From: JAFECT01 sp035551675 | GTDB lineage: Bacteria > Pseudomonadota > Alphaproteobacteria > Caulobacterales > Caulobacteraceae | Assembly: GCA_035551675.1 (NCBI GenBank) | Contig: DASZMV010000024.1 | Coordinates: 31,251-95,250 of the forward strand | Direction of reading: 5' to 3' | Length of the DNA stretch: 64,000 nucleotides | Part shown: piece after piece, positions 34,781 to 43,616 of the stretch | Numbering within the stretch: the stretch's first letter is position 1 | Layout of the letters: every line of letters starts with the position of its first letter | Translations under genes and position numbers: made by a program | Notes under the pieces: generated by a model | What the model was told of the DNA's origin: nothing | Seen by the model: only the letters and a program-made list of their open reading frames with translations | The model's database searches: none

Positions 34781-36242
34781 CTACGCCCGAATCCGCGCGG
34801 TAATGGTCTGGCCGCCCCGCTGGATGGTCAGGGTCCAAAGCCCGCTGGGCGCGCCGGCGTCCAGCATCTTGCGCAGCTGCTCGACGCTGGAGACGTCATG
34901 GCCGTTCACGGCGCGCACGATGTCGCCGGGCCGAAACCCGACGGAGGCGCCATAGCCCCGGGTCGCGACGTTGGAGACCAGCACCCCCCCCGCCCTTCAC
35001 GAACGGATCGGCGCCCAGTTCGTCGGCCACCGCCGGCGACAGGTTCACCACGGTCAAGCCGCTCAGCGGATTGCGGCCCGACAGCGTCTGTTCGTCCTTG
35101 GCCGGAGTCGCGGGCGGCGGCTCGACCCGGGCAGTGAGCGTGAGACGCTTGCCGTCGCGGAGCACGTCGAGCTGGGTCGACGACCCCGGAGTCTTGGTCG
35201 CGATCTGATAGTTCAGATTGGCCGGGTCGCTGACCTCGCCGCCGTCGACGCGGGTAATCACGTCGCCGATCTTGATCCCGGCCCTGGCGCCGGGGCTGCC
35301 GGGATAGAGGTCGGTCACCAGCGCGCCCGACGGCGCGGCCATGCCGAGGCTGCGGCCGATGTCGGCGGTCACCGCGTCGGTCTTGGTCCCGAGCCAGGGG
35401 CGCACCAGCGTGTGTTCGCCGCCCGCGGCGCTCGCCACCACGCGCTTCACCAGCGCGGCGGGAATGGCGAAGCCGACGCCCACCGATCCGCCGGAGCGCG
35501 AGACGATGAAGCTGTTGATGCCGATCAGGTTGCCGTCCATGTCGACGAGTGCGCCGCCGGAGTTGCCCGGATTGATCGGCGCGTCGGTCTGGATGTAGCT
35601 CGACCCCTCCCCGGCCGCGCCCGGATCGGCGGCGGAGCGGTTCAGCGCTGAGATGATGCCATTGGTCACTGTCTGGCCGACGCCGAACGGATTGCCGACC
35701 GCCAGCACCAGGTCGCCGACCTGCTGGTCGCCGCGGTCGTCGATGGGCAGCACGGGGAGCCGCTCATTGCCGACGTCGATCTTCAAGACCGCGAGATCGA
35801 CGCGCGAGTCGGCGAGCAGAACCTTGGCCGGAAACTCGCGCCGGTCGTTCAGCACCACCATGATGTCCTGGGCGCCGTCGATCACGTGGTTGTTGGTGAC
35901 GATGACGCCGTCGGCGCGCACCACCACGCCCGAGCCCAGCGAGCCCATCACCCGCTCCTGGGTCAGGCCCGGCATGGCGAACATCGGGAAGAAGGGATCG
36001 ACCGCCTGCTGGCGCACGATCTTCTTGGCGTAGACGTTGACCACCGCGGGGGCGGCCTCTTTCACCACCGGCGCGAAGGAGACGCGCATGGACGCGGCGT
36101 CGGCCGGCACGTGGCGGACGGGCTCGGCCAGGGCCGGCGTGACCTTCGCCGTTTGGGCGGAGCTCTGCCCGGCGGTCAGGCCGAGCGCCCCCGCCAGGGC
36201 GAACAAGGGCAGGAGAAACCGAGGTCTGCGCATCCGTGTCAC
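34781..36242 (-). pseudogene. degQ: HtrA/DegQ-type periplasmic serine protease, frameshifted in a G8 run
   Basis: The 5' part (36242 to about 34985) has a signal peptide, the trypsin-like catalytic triad H119 (TNNHV), D149 (SRVDLAVL) and S228 (PGNSGGAL), and PDZ1 (DLYPGSPGARAGIKIGDVIT). After FVKGG the frame is lost. The second PDZ domain continues in another frame to 34781 (LVSNVATRGYGASVGFRPGD, AVNGHDVSSVEQL). The shift falls in eight C on the plus strand (34984-34991), which would be in frame with seven. The start is GTG 36242 or ATG 36233. HtrA proteins degrade misfolded envelope proteins. A protein lacking PDZ2 would still have the active site. It is upstream of the CpcT-like gene and rarA. 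Confidence 0.85.
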
Positions 36243-36256
36243 CGCTTAGTTTGGCT

Positions 36257-37330
36257 CTATTTCGCCGATATTTGGGACGCCTTTGCGGCGAACGCCAGCC
36301 CCTGGCGGGGCAGGTTCTCCCAATGGGCGACCCTGGGGTCCATGACGTGTCGCCAGAGCGGCGGCGCGAGCGCCATCAGGATCGCCCCGGCATAGCCCGT
36401 GGGCAGCTCTGGCGAGCCCTCGACCGCCTCCAGCCGGTGGAAGCTCTGCATGGGCGAGCGGTGATGGTCGGCGTGGCGGCCCATGTTGAACAGCGACCAG
36501 TTGTTCATGCGCCGCGCTGAGTTCCACGAGTGCCGCGCAGCCAGCCGCTCGAAGCTTCCGTCCGCCTCGAGACGCCGTTCGAGACCGTAGTGGGCGATGT
36601 AGTTGAACAGCTCGAGCATGAAGACCGCGATCACCGCCTGTCCCACGAAGAAGGCCAGCACGCGCGGCCCCAGCGACGCGGCGCCGGCGAGCACGATCAG
36701 CTCGACCAGGGCGTAGCACAGCATGCGGTTGCGCATGCTCCAGACGCCAAGCCCCTTGCGCCGCAGCCGCTCCGCCTCGAACGTCCAGGCTTCGCGCGTC
36801 TGCCCAGCGACCGAGCGCAGCGCGAACAGGTATGCGTTCTCGCCGCGGCGGCCCGAGGCGGGGTCCTCGCGCGTGGCGGCGCGCGTGTGGTGGCCGTGCA
36901 CATGGGCGATGCGGAACTGCATGTAGCCGACGCCGGCGAGGAAGCCGAGGCCCAGCGCACGGTCCGCCGCGGAGGCGGAGTGCACCATCTCGTGCGCCGC
37001 CAGCATGCCGAACACACCCGCGGTCAAGCCGACCGACAGGGTCAGGCCCACCATCTCGAGCGTCGAGGTCGCCGGGCTCATCACCTGCAGCGCCGCCCAG
37101 ACGCAGACGCCGAGCTGAGCGAGGATGTAGAGCCGCGGCAGCAGCCGGTAGACCCCCTCATGCCGCGCACCCGGCGCGCCGGCCGCGGCGCCCAGCACGC
37201 CGTCCAGGCTCGCGATGGCCAGCGGCATCAGGGCGAGCGTCAGAAACGACCCAACGCCGCCCAGTGCGAACCCCAAGGGGACCGTGGCGAGGAACAGGAA
37301 CGGTAGCGCGAACCGGAGCGGCCTGAGCAT
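36257..37330 (-). CDS. alkB: AlkB-type alkane 1-monooxygenase / fatty-acid desaturase family membrane enzyme
   Basis: 357 residues with about six transmembrane segments. The eight-histidine diiron signature is complete: H113-E-M-V-H117 (AHEMVHS), H143-x-H-x-HH148 (HVHGHH), and R285-H-A-D-H-H290, plus the AlkB-specific NYIAHYGL (243-250). Such enzymes hydroxylate the terminal carbon of medium-chain alkanes and need rubredoxin, not encoded here. Members of the clade may use other substrates, so alkane oxidation is inferred. It stands between the HtrA and MFS genes; its start is 46 bp from the MFS stop, so read-through is possible. Confidence 0.88.
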   Translation of the reverse strand: MLRPLRFALPFLFLATVPLGFALGGVGSFLTLALMPLAIASLDGVLGAAAGAPGARHEGVYRLLPRLYILAQLGVCVWAALQVMSPATSTLEMVGLTLSVGLTAGVFGMLAAHEMVHSASAADRALGLGFLAGVGYMQFRIAHVHGHHTRAATREDPASGRRGENAYLFALRSVAGQTREAWTFEAERLRRKGLGVWSMRNRMLCYALVELIVLAGAASLGPRVLAFFVGQAVIAVFMLELFNYIAHYGLERRLEADGSFERLAARHSWNSARRMNNWSLFNMGRHADHHRSPMQSFHRLEAVEGSPELPTGYAGAILMALAPPLWRHVMDPRVAHWENLPRQGLAFAAKASQISAK

Positions 37331-37376
37331 GGCCCCATTATAGGCACGACCGTGTGACCGGAATCGACCCCCGGAC

Positions 37377-38711
37377 CTATTCCGCCGCCGCTACCGCTGC
37401 CGCTTCGCGCCGCCCCGCGCCGCGGGCCGCGCGCGCGGCCATGGCCAGCGAGCAGAGCAGGAAGAACGACGCGACGATGAAGGGGAAGCCGGGCAGGCCC
37501 AGATAGGCGAGCTTGTCGTTGAACAGCCAGAACAGCGACCCGTAGAAAGCCGGACCGATGATCAGGGCGATCGACATCACACCCTGGTTGGCGCCTTGCA
37601 GCTTGCCCTGCTCGGTCACGCCGACGCGGCGTGTCATGATCGCCGACACCGCGGGACCGGCGACGCCCCAAAGCGACATGATCGGCACGCCGAGCATGAA
37701 GATCTTCCAGTCGGGCGCGAAGGCGTAGATGGCGAATCCGACGGCGCCGAAGAACAGGCCAAAGAAAATGGCGCGACGCTCGCCCAACAGCTTGACCAGC
37801 GGACCGGTCAGGCCACCCTGCACAACGACTCCGCAGGCGCCCATCGCCATCATCGCCAGGCCGATCTGCATCGAACCCCAGTGAAACTTCGACGCCGCGT
37901 GCAGGGTGAAGACGGTTTGGAGCGCGAGGTGCGCTAGCTGCGCGAGGAAATTGACGAAGGCCAGCGGCAGCAGGTCCGGGTGCGACTGCAAGAGCTTCAA
38001 AGAGCCGACGGGATTGGCGCGCGACCAACGGAAACGGTCGCGACGATCCTTCGGAAGCGATTCCGGCAGCACGAAAAAGCCGTAGGCGAAGTTCATCAGC
38101 GAGAAACAACCCGCCAGAAAGAACGGCACGCGTGTGCCGCCGTGCAGCACCCACGTCGTTCCAGGAATGGCAAGTGCGTGATGCGGATCGCCGAGCAGGC
38201 CGCCGAGGCCCGGACCCAGGAGGAAGCCTAAACCGAAAACGGCGCCCATCATGCCGAAACGCCCGGCGCGCTTCTCGGGCTCGGTGGTGTCGGCGATGTA
38301 TGCCGCCGCGGTGCCGAAGGTCGCCGAGGTGGCGCCGGAGATCAGACGTCCGACCAGCAGGAACCAAAGCGTCGGCGACAGCGCCATGACGAACCAGTCG
38401 ATGCCGGTGCCGAGGTTCGAGGCGAGCACCACCGGGCGGCGCCCGATCTTGTCCGAAAGGGCTCCGATGATCGGCTGACAGAAGAACTGCATCACCGCGA
38501 AGGTCGTGCCGGAGATGCCGACCCAAATACCGGCCCGCGCGGCGGTATGGTTGAACTGGATGATCAGGGCGGGCCACACCGGGATGACGATGCCGAGCGC
38601 CATCACGTCCAGGAGAACGGTGATCAGGATGAAAGCGAACGCGCCCTTGCCCGCCTTGGCGCCTGTGGGCGGCGGCAGGTCGATGGGTTCTTCGGGCAGG
38701 GTGTCGCTCAT
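37377..38711 (-). CDS. MFS transporter, TetA-like (DHA1 family) drug efflux protein
   Basis: 444 residues from ATG 38711. Twelve hydrophobic segments fit the major facilitator superfamily. The TetA-type first helix reads LLDVMALGIVIPVWPALI. The loop 2-3 motif A is seen in GALSDKIGRRPVVLASN and motif C in GFLLGPGLGGLLG. It resembles the tetracycline/drug proton antiporters, but that does not prove tetracycline transport. It is the last gene of an operon; its ATG overlaps the SRPBCC stop as ATGA. The ArsR regulator in the same operon probably controls it. Confidence 0.88.
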   Translation of the reverse strand: MSDTLPEEPIDLPPPTGAKAGKGAFAFILITVLLDVMALGIVIPVWPALIIQFNHTAARAGIWVGISGTTFAVMQFFCQPIIGALSDKIGRRPVVLASNLGTGIDWFVMALSPTLWFLLVGRLISGATSATFGTAAAYIADTTEPEKRAGRFGMMGAVFGLGFLLGPGLGGLLGDPHHALAIPGTTWVLHGGTRVPFFLAGCFSLMNFAYGFFVLPESLPKDRRDRFRWSRANPVGSLKLLQSHPDLLPLAFVNFLAQLAHLALQTVFTLHAASKFHWGSMQIGLAMMAMGACGVVVQGGLTGPLVKLLGERRAIFFGLFFGAVGFAIYAFAPDWKIFMLGVPIMSLWGVAGPAVSAIMTRRVGVTEQGKLQGANQGVMSIALIIGPAFYGSLFWLFNDKLAYLGLPGFPFIVASFFLLCSLAMAARAARGAGRREAAAVAAAE

Positions 38712-39175
38712 AACAATCGGCCTTTGAAGGAGCCGAGCATGGATGTCCACCATTCGGCCTCGTGTTTGAGGAAGAACACATTGGGGAAGTTGTGCCGGGC
38801 GGCGTTTTCCACCGGGACCGTGTCCCAGCCGCCATGCTCGACGGTGACTCGCGTCTCATCGCCCACTGGTTCGAAGCGGACCTCGACCTCGGTGTCCATG
38901 CCGTCCTCGAACCAGGCGCAGCGCCAGCCGAAAACGAGCCGCTCGCCCGGTTTCCAGACCTTGATCCGGCCCACCTCGAACACCTTGCCGTTGGGCATTG
39001 TCTCGATGAAACGGCCGCCTTCGCCACCCTCGAAGGACACCACGCCCGGGCTGCGCGGAGTGAACCGGAACATGACGTCGGGCTTCCACCATTCGCCGAT
39101 CTCGCCGGTGAAGGCGTCGAAGGCGCGCAACGGATCGGCCTTCACGCGCACCGAAACCAGCACGCGCGAACTCAC
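38708..39175 (-). CDS. SRPBCC family protein (AHSA1-like)
   Basis: 155 residues starting at GTG, which overlaps the ArsR stop as GTGA. AHSA1/START-like pattern: VKADPLRAFDAFTGEIGEWW, GGRFIETMPNGKVFEVGRI, WKPGERLVFGW, and TRVTVEHGGWDTV. The fold encloses a hydrophobic ligand cavity. ArsR-SRPBCC pairs are common, and the SRPBCC protein may bind the same small molecule that the regulator senses (inference). It is coupled at both ends by four-base overlaps. Confidence 0.9.
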   Translation of the reverse strand: MSSRVLVSVRVKADPLRAFDAFTGEIGEWWKPDVMFRFTPRSPGVVSFEGGEGGRFIETMPNGKVFEVGRIKVWKPGERLVFGWRCAWFEDGMDTEVEVRFEPVGDETRVTVEHGGWDTVPVENAARHNFPNVFFLKHEAEWWTSMLGSFKGRLL

Positions 39176-39528
39176 TTGCGCGCGCCTTTTTCCACGTGCG
39201 CCTTGAACGCGAGCAGTTGTTCGCTCCACAGACGCTCCGCGCGTTCGAGCCATTCCTTCAGATGCGCCATGGGTTCGGGTCTCAAGCGATAGATGCGCAC
39301 GCGCGCGTCGAACTCCGGATGCGATTCCTCGACCAGTCCCGCCTGACGCAACGCGCGCAGATGGCGGCTCATGGCGGGTGCGCCCAGGCCGATCGCCTGC
39401 GCGAGTTCGCCCGCGCGCCGTGGCCGCTCGCTCAAAAGATCGACCACGCGCCGACGATGCGGATCGGCGAGCGCCTCCAGCGTTTCGTCGATCGCCAAAT
39501 TGATTTTCACGGCCGCGTTGCGCGTCAT
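39172..39528 (-). CDS. ArsR-family winged-helix repressor
   Basis: 118 residues. Winged-helix features: ETLEALADPHRRRVVDLLS, then LAQAIGLGAPAMSRHLRALR (recognition helix) and ARVRIYRLRPEPM (wing). There is no CVC metal motif, so it is not an arsenic-type metal sensor. It is of the class usually found beside SRPBCC genes. Both neighbours overlap it by four bases. It probably represses its own operon. A pair of direct repeats upstream of the first gene is a candidate operator. Confidence 0.9.
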   Translation of the reverse strand: MTRNAAVKINLAIDETLEALADPHRRRVVDLLSERPRRAGELAQAIGLGAPAMSRHLRALRQAGLVEESHPEFDARVRIYRLRPEPMAHLKEWLERAERLWSEQLLAFKAHVEKGARK

Positions 39529-39995
39529 GCCTTGATCGTCTTGAAGCCCTGCGAGCGCTCGATCTCCTCCAGAGATACGTCGACTTCCTTCTGCTGGAAG
39601 TTCCAGACGTGGCCTTCGAGATCGAGGCAGCGGAAGGTGCGATCGCCGTAGAACTGAAGCGTGGGTCCTTGCGTGATGCGCGCGCCCGCAGCCAAGGCTC
39701 GTTCGTGGTGCGCGGCCAGATCTTCGACGCTCGCCCGCATGAAAGAAGAGCCGCGGGCATCGAGCGACGCGGGACTGCGCATCTTCGCCGGTCCGATCAG
39801 CTCTTCGCTCTCCCACTCCCGCATCACACCGAACGGCTGACCGCGGAAGCTCATCACCAGGTGCGCGATCTTGCCGTCCTTGTCGGTGAGCAAGGTGTCG
39901 ATCTCGCAACCGAACGCGCGCTGCAGCCACTCCATCGCCGCTTCGGGATCGCGATAGGCGAGCGACGGCGTGAGCGGATAGGCTTGATCGCTCAT
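39525..39995 (-). CDS. VOC family protein (glyoxalase/bleomycin-resistance fold), second of a pair
   Basis: 156 residues from ATG 39995. A single VOC fold: PSLAYRDPEAAMEWLQRAFG, KIAHLVMSFRGQPFGVM, EERALAAGARITQ-type helix, and FYGDRTFRCLDLEGHVWNF. The last strand matches the metal-site strand of the family. Substrate unknown. The ATGs and stops overlap by four bases at both ends. It shares the FYGDR-FRC-D-GHVW pattern with the preceding gene, so the pair arose by duplication. Confidence 0.88.
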   Translation of the reverse strand: MSDQAYPLTPSLAYRDPEAAMEWLQRAFGCEIDTLLTDKDGKIAHLVMSFRGQPFGVMREWESEELIGPAKMRSPASLDARGSSFMRASVEDLAAHHERALAAGARITQGPTLQFYGDRTFRCLDLEGHVWNFQQKEVDVSLEEIERSQGFKTIKA

Positions 39996-40468
39996 TCCCG
40001 CCACCCCGGTCCAAGCGTGGTCTTGAGACCGTTGCTGGCGCTGTCCCACTCTTCCGGCTTCATCTCTTTCACCGTTTGACTGAAGGTCCATACGTGACCG
40101 CCCGGGTCGCCGCAGCGGAAGCTTCGATCGCCGTAGAACTGATCCTGCGGCGCCTGCTGGATCACCGCGCCGGCGGCGCGCGCGCGTTCATAGAGCGCGT
40201 CGATGTCGGAACTGACTTGGACGTGCACCATCTGGGTGTTCTTACCGCCCACCTGCCCCGGCGTGGCGATGAAGTCGGCCCAGGGCGAGCCGACCATGAT
40301 GTAGCCGTCCTCGAAGGTGAGCTGCGAGTGCGCCAGCTTGCCGTCGGGTCCGGTAATGATCATGGCGCGCTCGAACCCGAACGCTTTTTCGAGCCACTCG
40401 ATCGCCGCCATCGGGTCCTCGTAGTAGACGCTGGACGCAATCGTCGGCCATTTCCAGGCTGTGGCCAT
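39992..40468 (-). CDS. VOC family protein, first gene of the VOC-VOC-ArsR-SRPBCC-MFS operon
   Basis: 158 residues. The VOC fold is visible in SSVYYEDPMAAIEWLEKAFG, LAHSQLTFEDGYIMVG and FYGDRSFRCGDPGGHVWTFS. It is paralogous to the next gene. An AAGGAG ribosome site lies six bases before the ATG. The upstream gap to the next gene holds the candidate operator. Such proteins may bind or modify a small toxic molecule, which would fit the co-encoded efflux protein (inference). Confidence 0.88.
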   Translation of the reverse strand: MATAWKWPTIASSVYYEDPMAAIEWLEKAFGFERAMIITGPDGKLAHSQLTFEDGYIMVGSPWADFIATPGQVGGKNTQMVHVQVSSDIDALYERARAAGAVIQQAPQDQFYGDRSFRCGDPGGHVWTFSQTVKEMKPEEWDSASNGLKTTLGPGWRE

Positions 40469-40485
40469 GGCGGTATCTCCTTGCC

Positions 40486-40523
40486 GTTATGCGCAATAGT
40501 TACCGGTTTTCGCAACTACTTTC
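40486..40523 (-). promoter_or_regulatory. Candidate operator of the ArsR operon
   Basis: Two direct repeats (plus-strand sense CGCAATAGTT at 40492 and CGCAACTACTT at 40511) are spaced 19 bp apart, about two helical turns. They lie about 25 bp upstream of the first operon ATG in an otherwise GC-rich region. The motif is where a repressor would block a promoter. This is pattern-based only. Confidence 0.4.
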
Positions 40524-40573
40524 AAGCGGCGCGGTAAGCTAAAAAAGGGCGCGATTTCAGAGGGAACGCGTCC

Positions 40574-41101
40574 TTAGCCGCCGTTGGTCTGCAGGCAGAT
40601 GGAGCGGACCGCGTTGACCTCGCCCGGGGCCACGACCACGGCGGCCCAGTTCACCGGCGCGTTGGAGGTCGACGCCGCATAGGTGTTGATCTGCAGGAGG
40701 CCGTCGCCGGCGTCGTAGTAGGCCTGGACGCTGCGGTCGGGTTTGCCTTCCGGCTGGAAGTAGCCGCCGGCGCGGACCAGATAGGCGTTGGCCTGGACGT
40801 ACTCGGGCGGCACGCCGAGGTCAGCGGCCATCTCCTTGGAGAGCGCCTGGTAGTTGGAGGACGCGAGGATGTTTCGCGCCTTCACCTGGGCGTACTCGGA
40901 CGGGATGTAGATCAGGTCGAGGCTGAAAGAGTCCGGCGACGCCTCGGGCGCGCCGCTTTGGCACCAGGGCTGGGCGGGTGCGTCCTGATCGGGTTGGTCC
41001 TGGCCGAAGGCCGGCGCCGACACCGTCAACAGCAAGGCCGCGCCGCCCGCGAGCAGCGCGCGGCTGAGGGTCTTGCGGAAGGGATGCGGCGCCCAGTTCA
41101 C
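40574..41101 (-). CDS. Secreted hypothetical protein downstream of rplQ
   Basis: 175 residues starting at GTG, two bases after the rplQ stop codon. The signal peptide ends in PAFGQD. Two cysteines, C47 (QPWCQSG) and C169 (RSICLQT), sit at the two ends of the mature chain and could pair. The core has KARNILASSNYQALSKEM, then PPEYVQANAYLVRAGGYF, and ends QTNGG. I do not recognise the family. Transcriptional linkage to rplQ is likely from the spacing. Confidence 0.6.
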   Translation of the reverse strand: MNWAPHPFRKTLSRALLAGGAALLLTVSAPAFGQDQPDQDAPAQPWCQSGAPEASPDSFSLDLIYIPSEYAQVKARNILASSNYQALSKEMAADLGVPPEYVQANAYLVRAGGYFQPEGKPDRSVQAYYDAGDGLLQINTYAASTSNAPVNWAAVVVAPGEVNAVRSICLQTNGG

Positions 41102-41103
41102 CC

Positions 41104-41517
41104 CTATGCCTCGCCGAAGGTCTCCGGCGCGGGACCTGAGTCCTGGCCCTTGGCGGTGACGTCGCGGTCGACGAACTCGATGACCGCCATGGCCGCGTCG
41201 TCGCCGTGGCGGAAGCCCGCCTTCAGGACGCGGATGTAGCCGCCGTGACGGTCCTTGTAGCGCGGACCGATGGTGGCGAAGAGCTTCTGCACCTGGGTCT
41301 GGTCGCGCACGCGGCTGACCGCCAGGCGGCGGGCGGCGAGGTCGCCCTTCTTGGCCAGGGTCACCAGCTTCTCGACGAAGGGACGCAGTTCCTTCGCCTT
41401 GGGCAGGGTGGTGACGATCTGTTCGTGCTTGATCAGGGCCGCGGCCATGTTGGCGAACATGGCGGTGCGGTGGCTGGCCGTGCGGCCGAGTTTACGGTGA
41501 GCGTTACCGTGACGCAT
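41104..41517 (-). CDS. rplQ: 50S ribosomal protein L17
   Basis: 137 residues. The L17 signature MRHGNAHRKLGRTASHRTAM opens the protein, followed by the core HEQIVTTLPKAKELRPFVEKL. It ends in a polar tail (GQDSGPAPETFGEA). It contacts 23S rRNA near the exit tunnel. Unlike in E. coli, 243 bp containing a strong terminator separates it from rpoA, so it probably has its own promoter there. Confidence 0.97.
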   Translation of the reverse strand: MRHGNAHRKLGRTASHRTAMFANMAAALIKHEQIVTTLPKAKELRPFVEKLVTLAKKGDLAARRLAVSRVRDQTQVQKLFATIGPRYKDRHGGYIRVLKAGFRHGDDAAMAVIEFVDRDVTAKGQDSGPAPETFGEA

Positions 41518-41697
41518 TGTTTCGTCTCCTGAGACCGGCGCCTGCGCCGATCCCCCAAAATCAGGCCCGGACGCGAAGGCGGCGCCTGATGGCGCTCACC
41601 CGTTCCGAGCGTCGGCGTCTCGTGAGAGACACCGAGATCGCCGGGACAAGGTCTTGGCTCTTTCCCAGCGAGCGGGACCGCGAAAAATCGCGCTCCT

Positions 41698-41737
41698 ATA
41701 AAAAGCAAACCGGCCGCGGTCGCCCGCGGCCGGCTCG
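41698..41737 (-). terminator. Intrinsic terminator between rpoA and rplQ
   Basis: On the minus strand the 10-bp stem CCGGCCGCGG/CCGCGGCCGG with a GCGA loop (41710-41733) is followed by TTTGCTTTTT. It lies 23 bp past the rpoA stop and would end most transcripts before rplQ. Some read-through is possible. Confidence 0.85.
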
Positions 41738-41760
41738 AAAGTCCCACGCTTGCGCGCGTA

Positions 41761-42777
41761 TCAGATCTGGTCCTCGAACTTCTTGGCCAGGTCCTCGATG
41801 TTTTCCGGCGGCCAGTTCGGCACGTCCATGCCGAGCGACAGGCCCATGGAAGCCAGCACTTCCTTGATCTCGTTGAGCGACTTGCGGCCGAAGTTGGGGG
41901 TGCGCAGCATCTCCGCTTCGGTCTTCTGGATCAGGTCGCCGATGTAGACGATGTTGTCGTTCTTCAGGCAGTTGGCCGAACGGACCGACAGCTCGAGCTC
42001 GTCCACCTTCTTGAGCAGCGCCGGGTTGAACGGGAGCTCGGGCGCGCCCTCTTCGGCCGACGGCTTCTTGGGCTCTTCGAAGGTGATGAAGATCTGCAGC
42101 TGGTCCTGCAGGATGCGCGCGGCATAGGCCACGGCGTCCACGGGCGTGACCGCGCCGTTGGTCTCCACTTCCATGATCAGCTTGTCGTAGTCGAGCGATT
42201 GGCCCTGACGGGTCGGCTCGACACGGTAAGCCACGCGCTTCACCGGCGAATAGAGCGCGTCGACCGCGATCAGGCCGATAGGCGCGTCCTCGGGACGGTT
42301 GCGCTCGGCCGGAACGTAGCCCTTGCCGTTCTCGATGGTGAACTCCATGCGCACGGTGGCGCCGTCATCGAGCGTACAGATGACGTGGTCCGGGTTCAGG
42401 ATCTCGATGTCCGACGGCGCGTCGATCATGCCGGCGGTGATCGGACCCGGGCCCTGGCCGCGCAGAGTCATGCGCTTGGGGCCTTCGGCGTGCATGCGCA
42501 GCGCCAGTTGTTTGATGTTCAGTACGATGTCGACGACGTCTTCGCGCACGCCCTCCATGGAGGAGAACTCGTGCACCACGCCGTCGATCTGCACCGCGGT
42601 CACCGCCGCGCCTTGCAGCGACGACAGGAGGACGCGGCGCAGCGCGTTGCCGAGCGTCACGCCAAAGCCGCGTTCGAGGGGTTCGGCCACCAGACGCGCC
42701 CTGCGTTGGGCGTCGGCGCCGGTCTCGATTTGCGGCTTTTCGGGACGGATCAGCTGCTGCCAGTTTCTTTCGATCAT
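41761..42777 (-). CDS. rpoA: DNA-directed RNA polymerase alpha subunit
   Basis: 338 residues, normal length. The N-terminal domain has the assembly motifs LVAEPLERGFGVTLGNALRR and EDVVDIVLNIKQLALRM. The C-terminal domain has LSVRSANCLKNDNIVYIGDL and TPNFGRKSLNEIKEVLASMG, which bind UP elements and activators. It is preceded by rpsK (64 bp) and followed by a terminator. Confidence 0.98.
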   Translation of the reverse strand: MIERNWQQLIRPEKPQIETGADAQRRARLVAEPLERGFGVTLGNALRRVLLSSLQGAAVTAVQIDGVVHEFSSMEGVREDVVDIVLNIKQLALRMHAEGPKRMTLRGQGPGPITAGMIDAPSDIEILNPDHVICTLDDGATVRMEFTIENGKGYVPAERNRPEDAPIGLIAVDALYSPVKRVAYRVEPTRQGQSLDYDKLIMEVETNGAVTPVDAVAYAARILQDQLQIFITFEEPKKPSAEEGAPELPFNPALLKKVDELELSVRSANCLKNDNIVYIGDLIQKTEAEMLRTPNFGRKSLNEIKEVLASMGLSLGMDVPNWPPENIEDLAKKFEDQI

Positions 42778-42841
42778 TCGGTCCCTCGAACGGGTTGCGC
42801 CGGTCGCGAGGAGGCGATCGGCTGCAGAAAAGTAAGTGCGA

Positions 42842-43234
42842 TCAGACCCGACGCCGCTTCGGCGGGCGGCAGCCGTTGTGCGGAATCGGAGTTACATCGC
42901 GGATGGTGGTGATGGTCAGGCCCACCGACTGCAGCGCGCGCAGCGCCGACTCACGGCCCGAACCGGGGCCGGCCACGTTCACTTCCAGCGTCTTGACGCC
43001 ATGCTCCATCGCCTTGCGGCCCGCGTCTTCGGCGGCGACCTGCGCGGCGTAGGGCGTCGACTTGCGCGAGCCCTTGAAGCCCATGGTCCCGGCCGAGGAC
43101 CAGGAAATCGCATTGCCCTGGGCGTCGGTGATGGTGATCATGGTGTTGTTGAACGAGGCGTTCACATGCGCCACGCCCGAAATGATGTTCTTGCGTTCGC
43201 GCTTCTTGACGCGTCCAGCCGGTTCCTTGGCCAT
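42842..43234 (-). CDS. rpsK: 30S ribosomal protein S11
   Basis: 130 residues. The S11 core is HVNASFNNTMITITDAQGN, then GSRKSTPYAAQVAAEDAGRK, and the C-terminal PIPHNGCRPPKRRRV is typical. It lies on the 30S platform near the 3' end of 16S rRNA. It starts 13 bp after the rpsM stop. Confidence 0.97.
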   Translation of the reverse strand: MAKEPAGRVKKRERKNIISGVAHVNASFNNTMITITDAQGNAISWSSAGTMGFKGSRKSTPYAAQVAAEDAGRKAMEHGVKTLEVNVAGPGSGRESALRALQSVGLTITTIRDVTPIPHNGCRPPKRRRV

Positions 43235-43247
43235 CGATATTCAGCCC

Positions 43248-43616
43248 TTACTTCTTCTTGCCGGCGATCGGCTTGGCCGGACCCTTGCGGGTGCGAGCGT
43301 TGGTGTGGGTGCGCTGGCCGCGGACCGGCAGGTTCTTGCGGTGACGCAGACCGCGATAGCAGGCGAGGTCCATCAGGCGCTTGATGTTGATTGCGACTTC
43401 GCGGCGAAGGTCGCCTTCCACCGTGTAGTCGCGGTCGATGGCTTCGCGGATCTGCAGCACCTCGGCGTCGCTCAACTGATTGACCCGGCGAGCGTCCTCG
43501 ATCCCGACCTTGGACATGATGTCCTTGGCGCGCTTGGGGCCGATGCCGTGGATGTACTGCAGCGCGACTTCCACGCGCTTGTTGGTCGGAATGTTCACGC
43601 CGGCGATGCGGGCCAC
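43248..43616 (-). CDS. rpsM: 30S ribosomal protein S13
   Basis: 122 residues from GTG 43616, with AGGAG upstream; the longer frame to 43640 is not supported. Signatures: RIAGVNIPTNKRVEVALQYI, then GLRHRKNLPVRGQRTHTNAR. It sits in the 30S head and contacts P-site tRNA. It begins the alpha block, separated from the spc block by the MarR/S41 pair. Confidence 0.96.
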   Translation of the reverse strand: MARIAGVNIPTNKRVEVALQYIHGIGPKRAKDIMSKVGIEDARRVNQLSDAEVLQIREAIDRDYTVEGDLRREVAINIKRLMDLACYRGLRHRKNLPVRGQRTHTNARTRKGPAKPIAGKKK

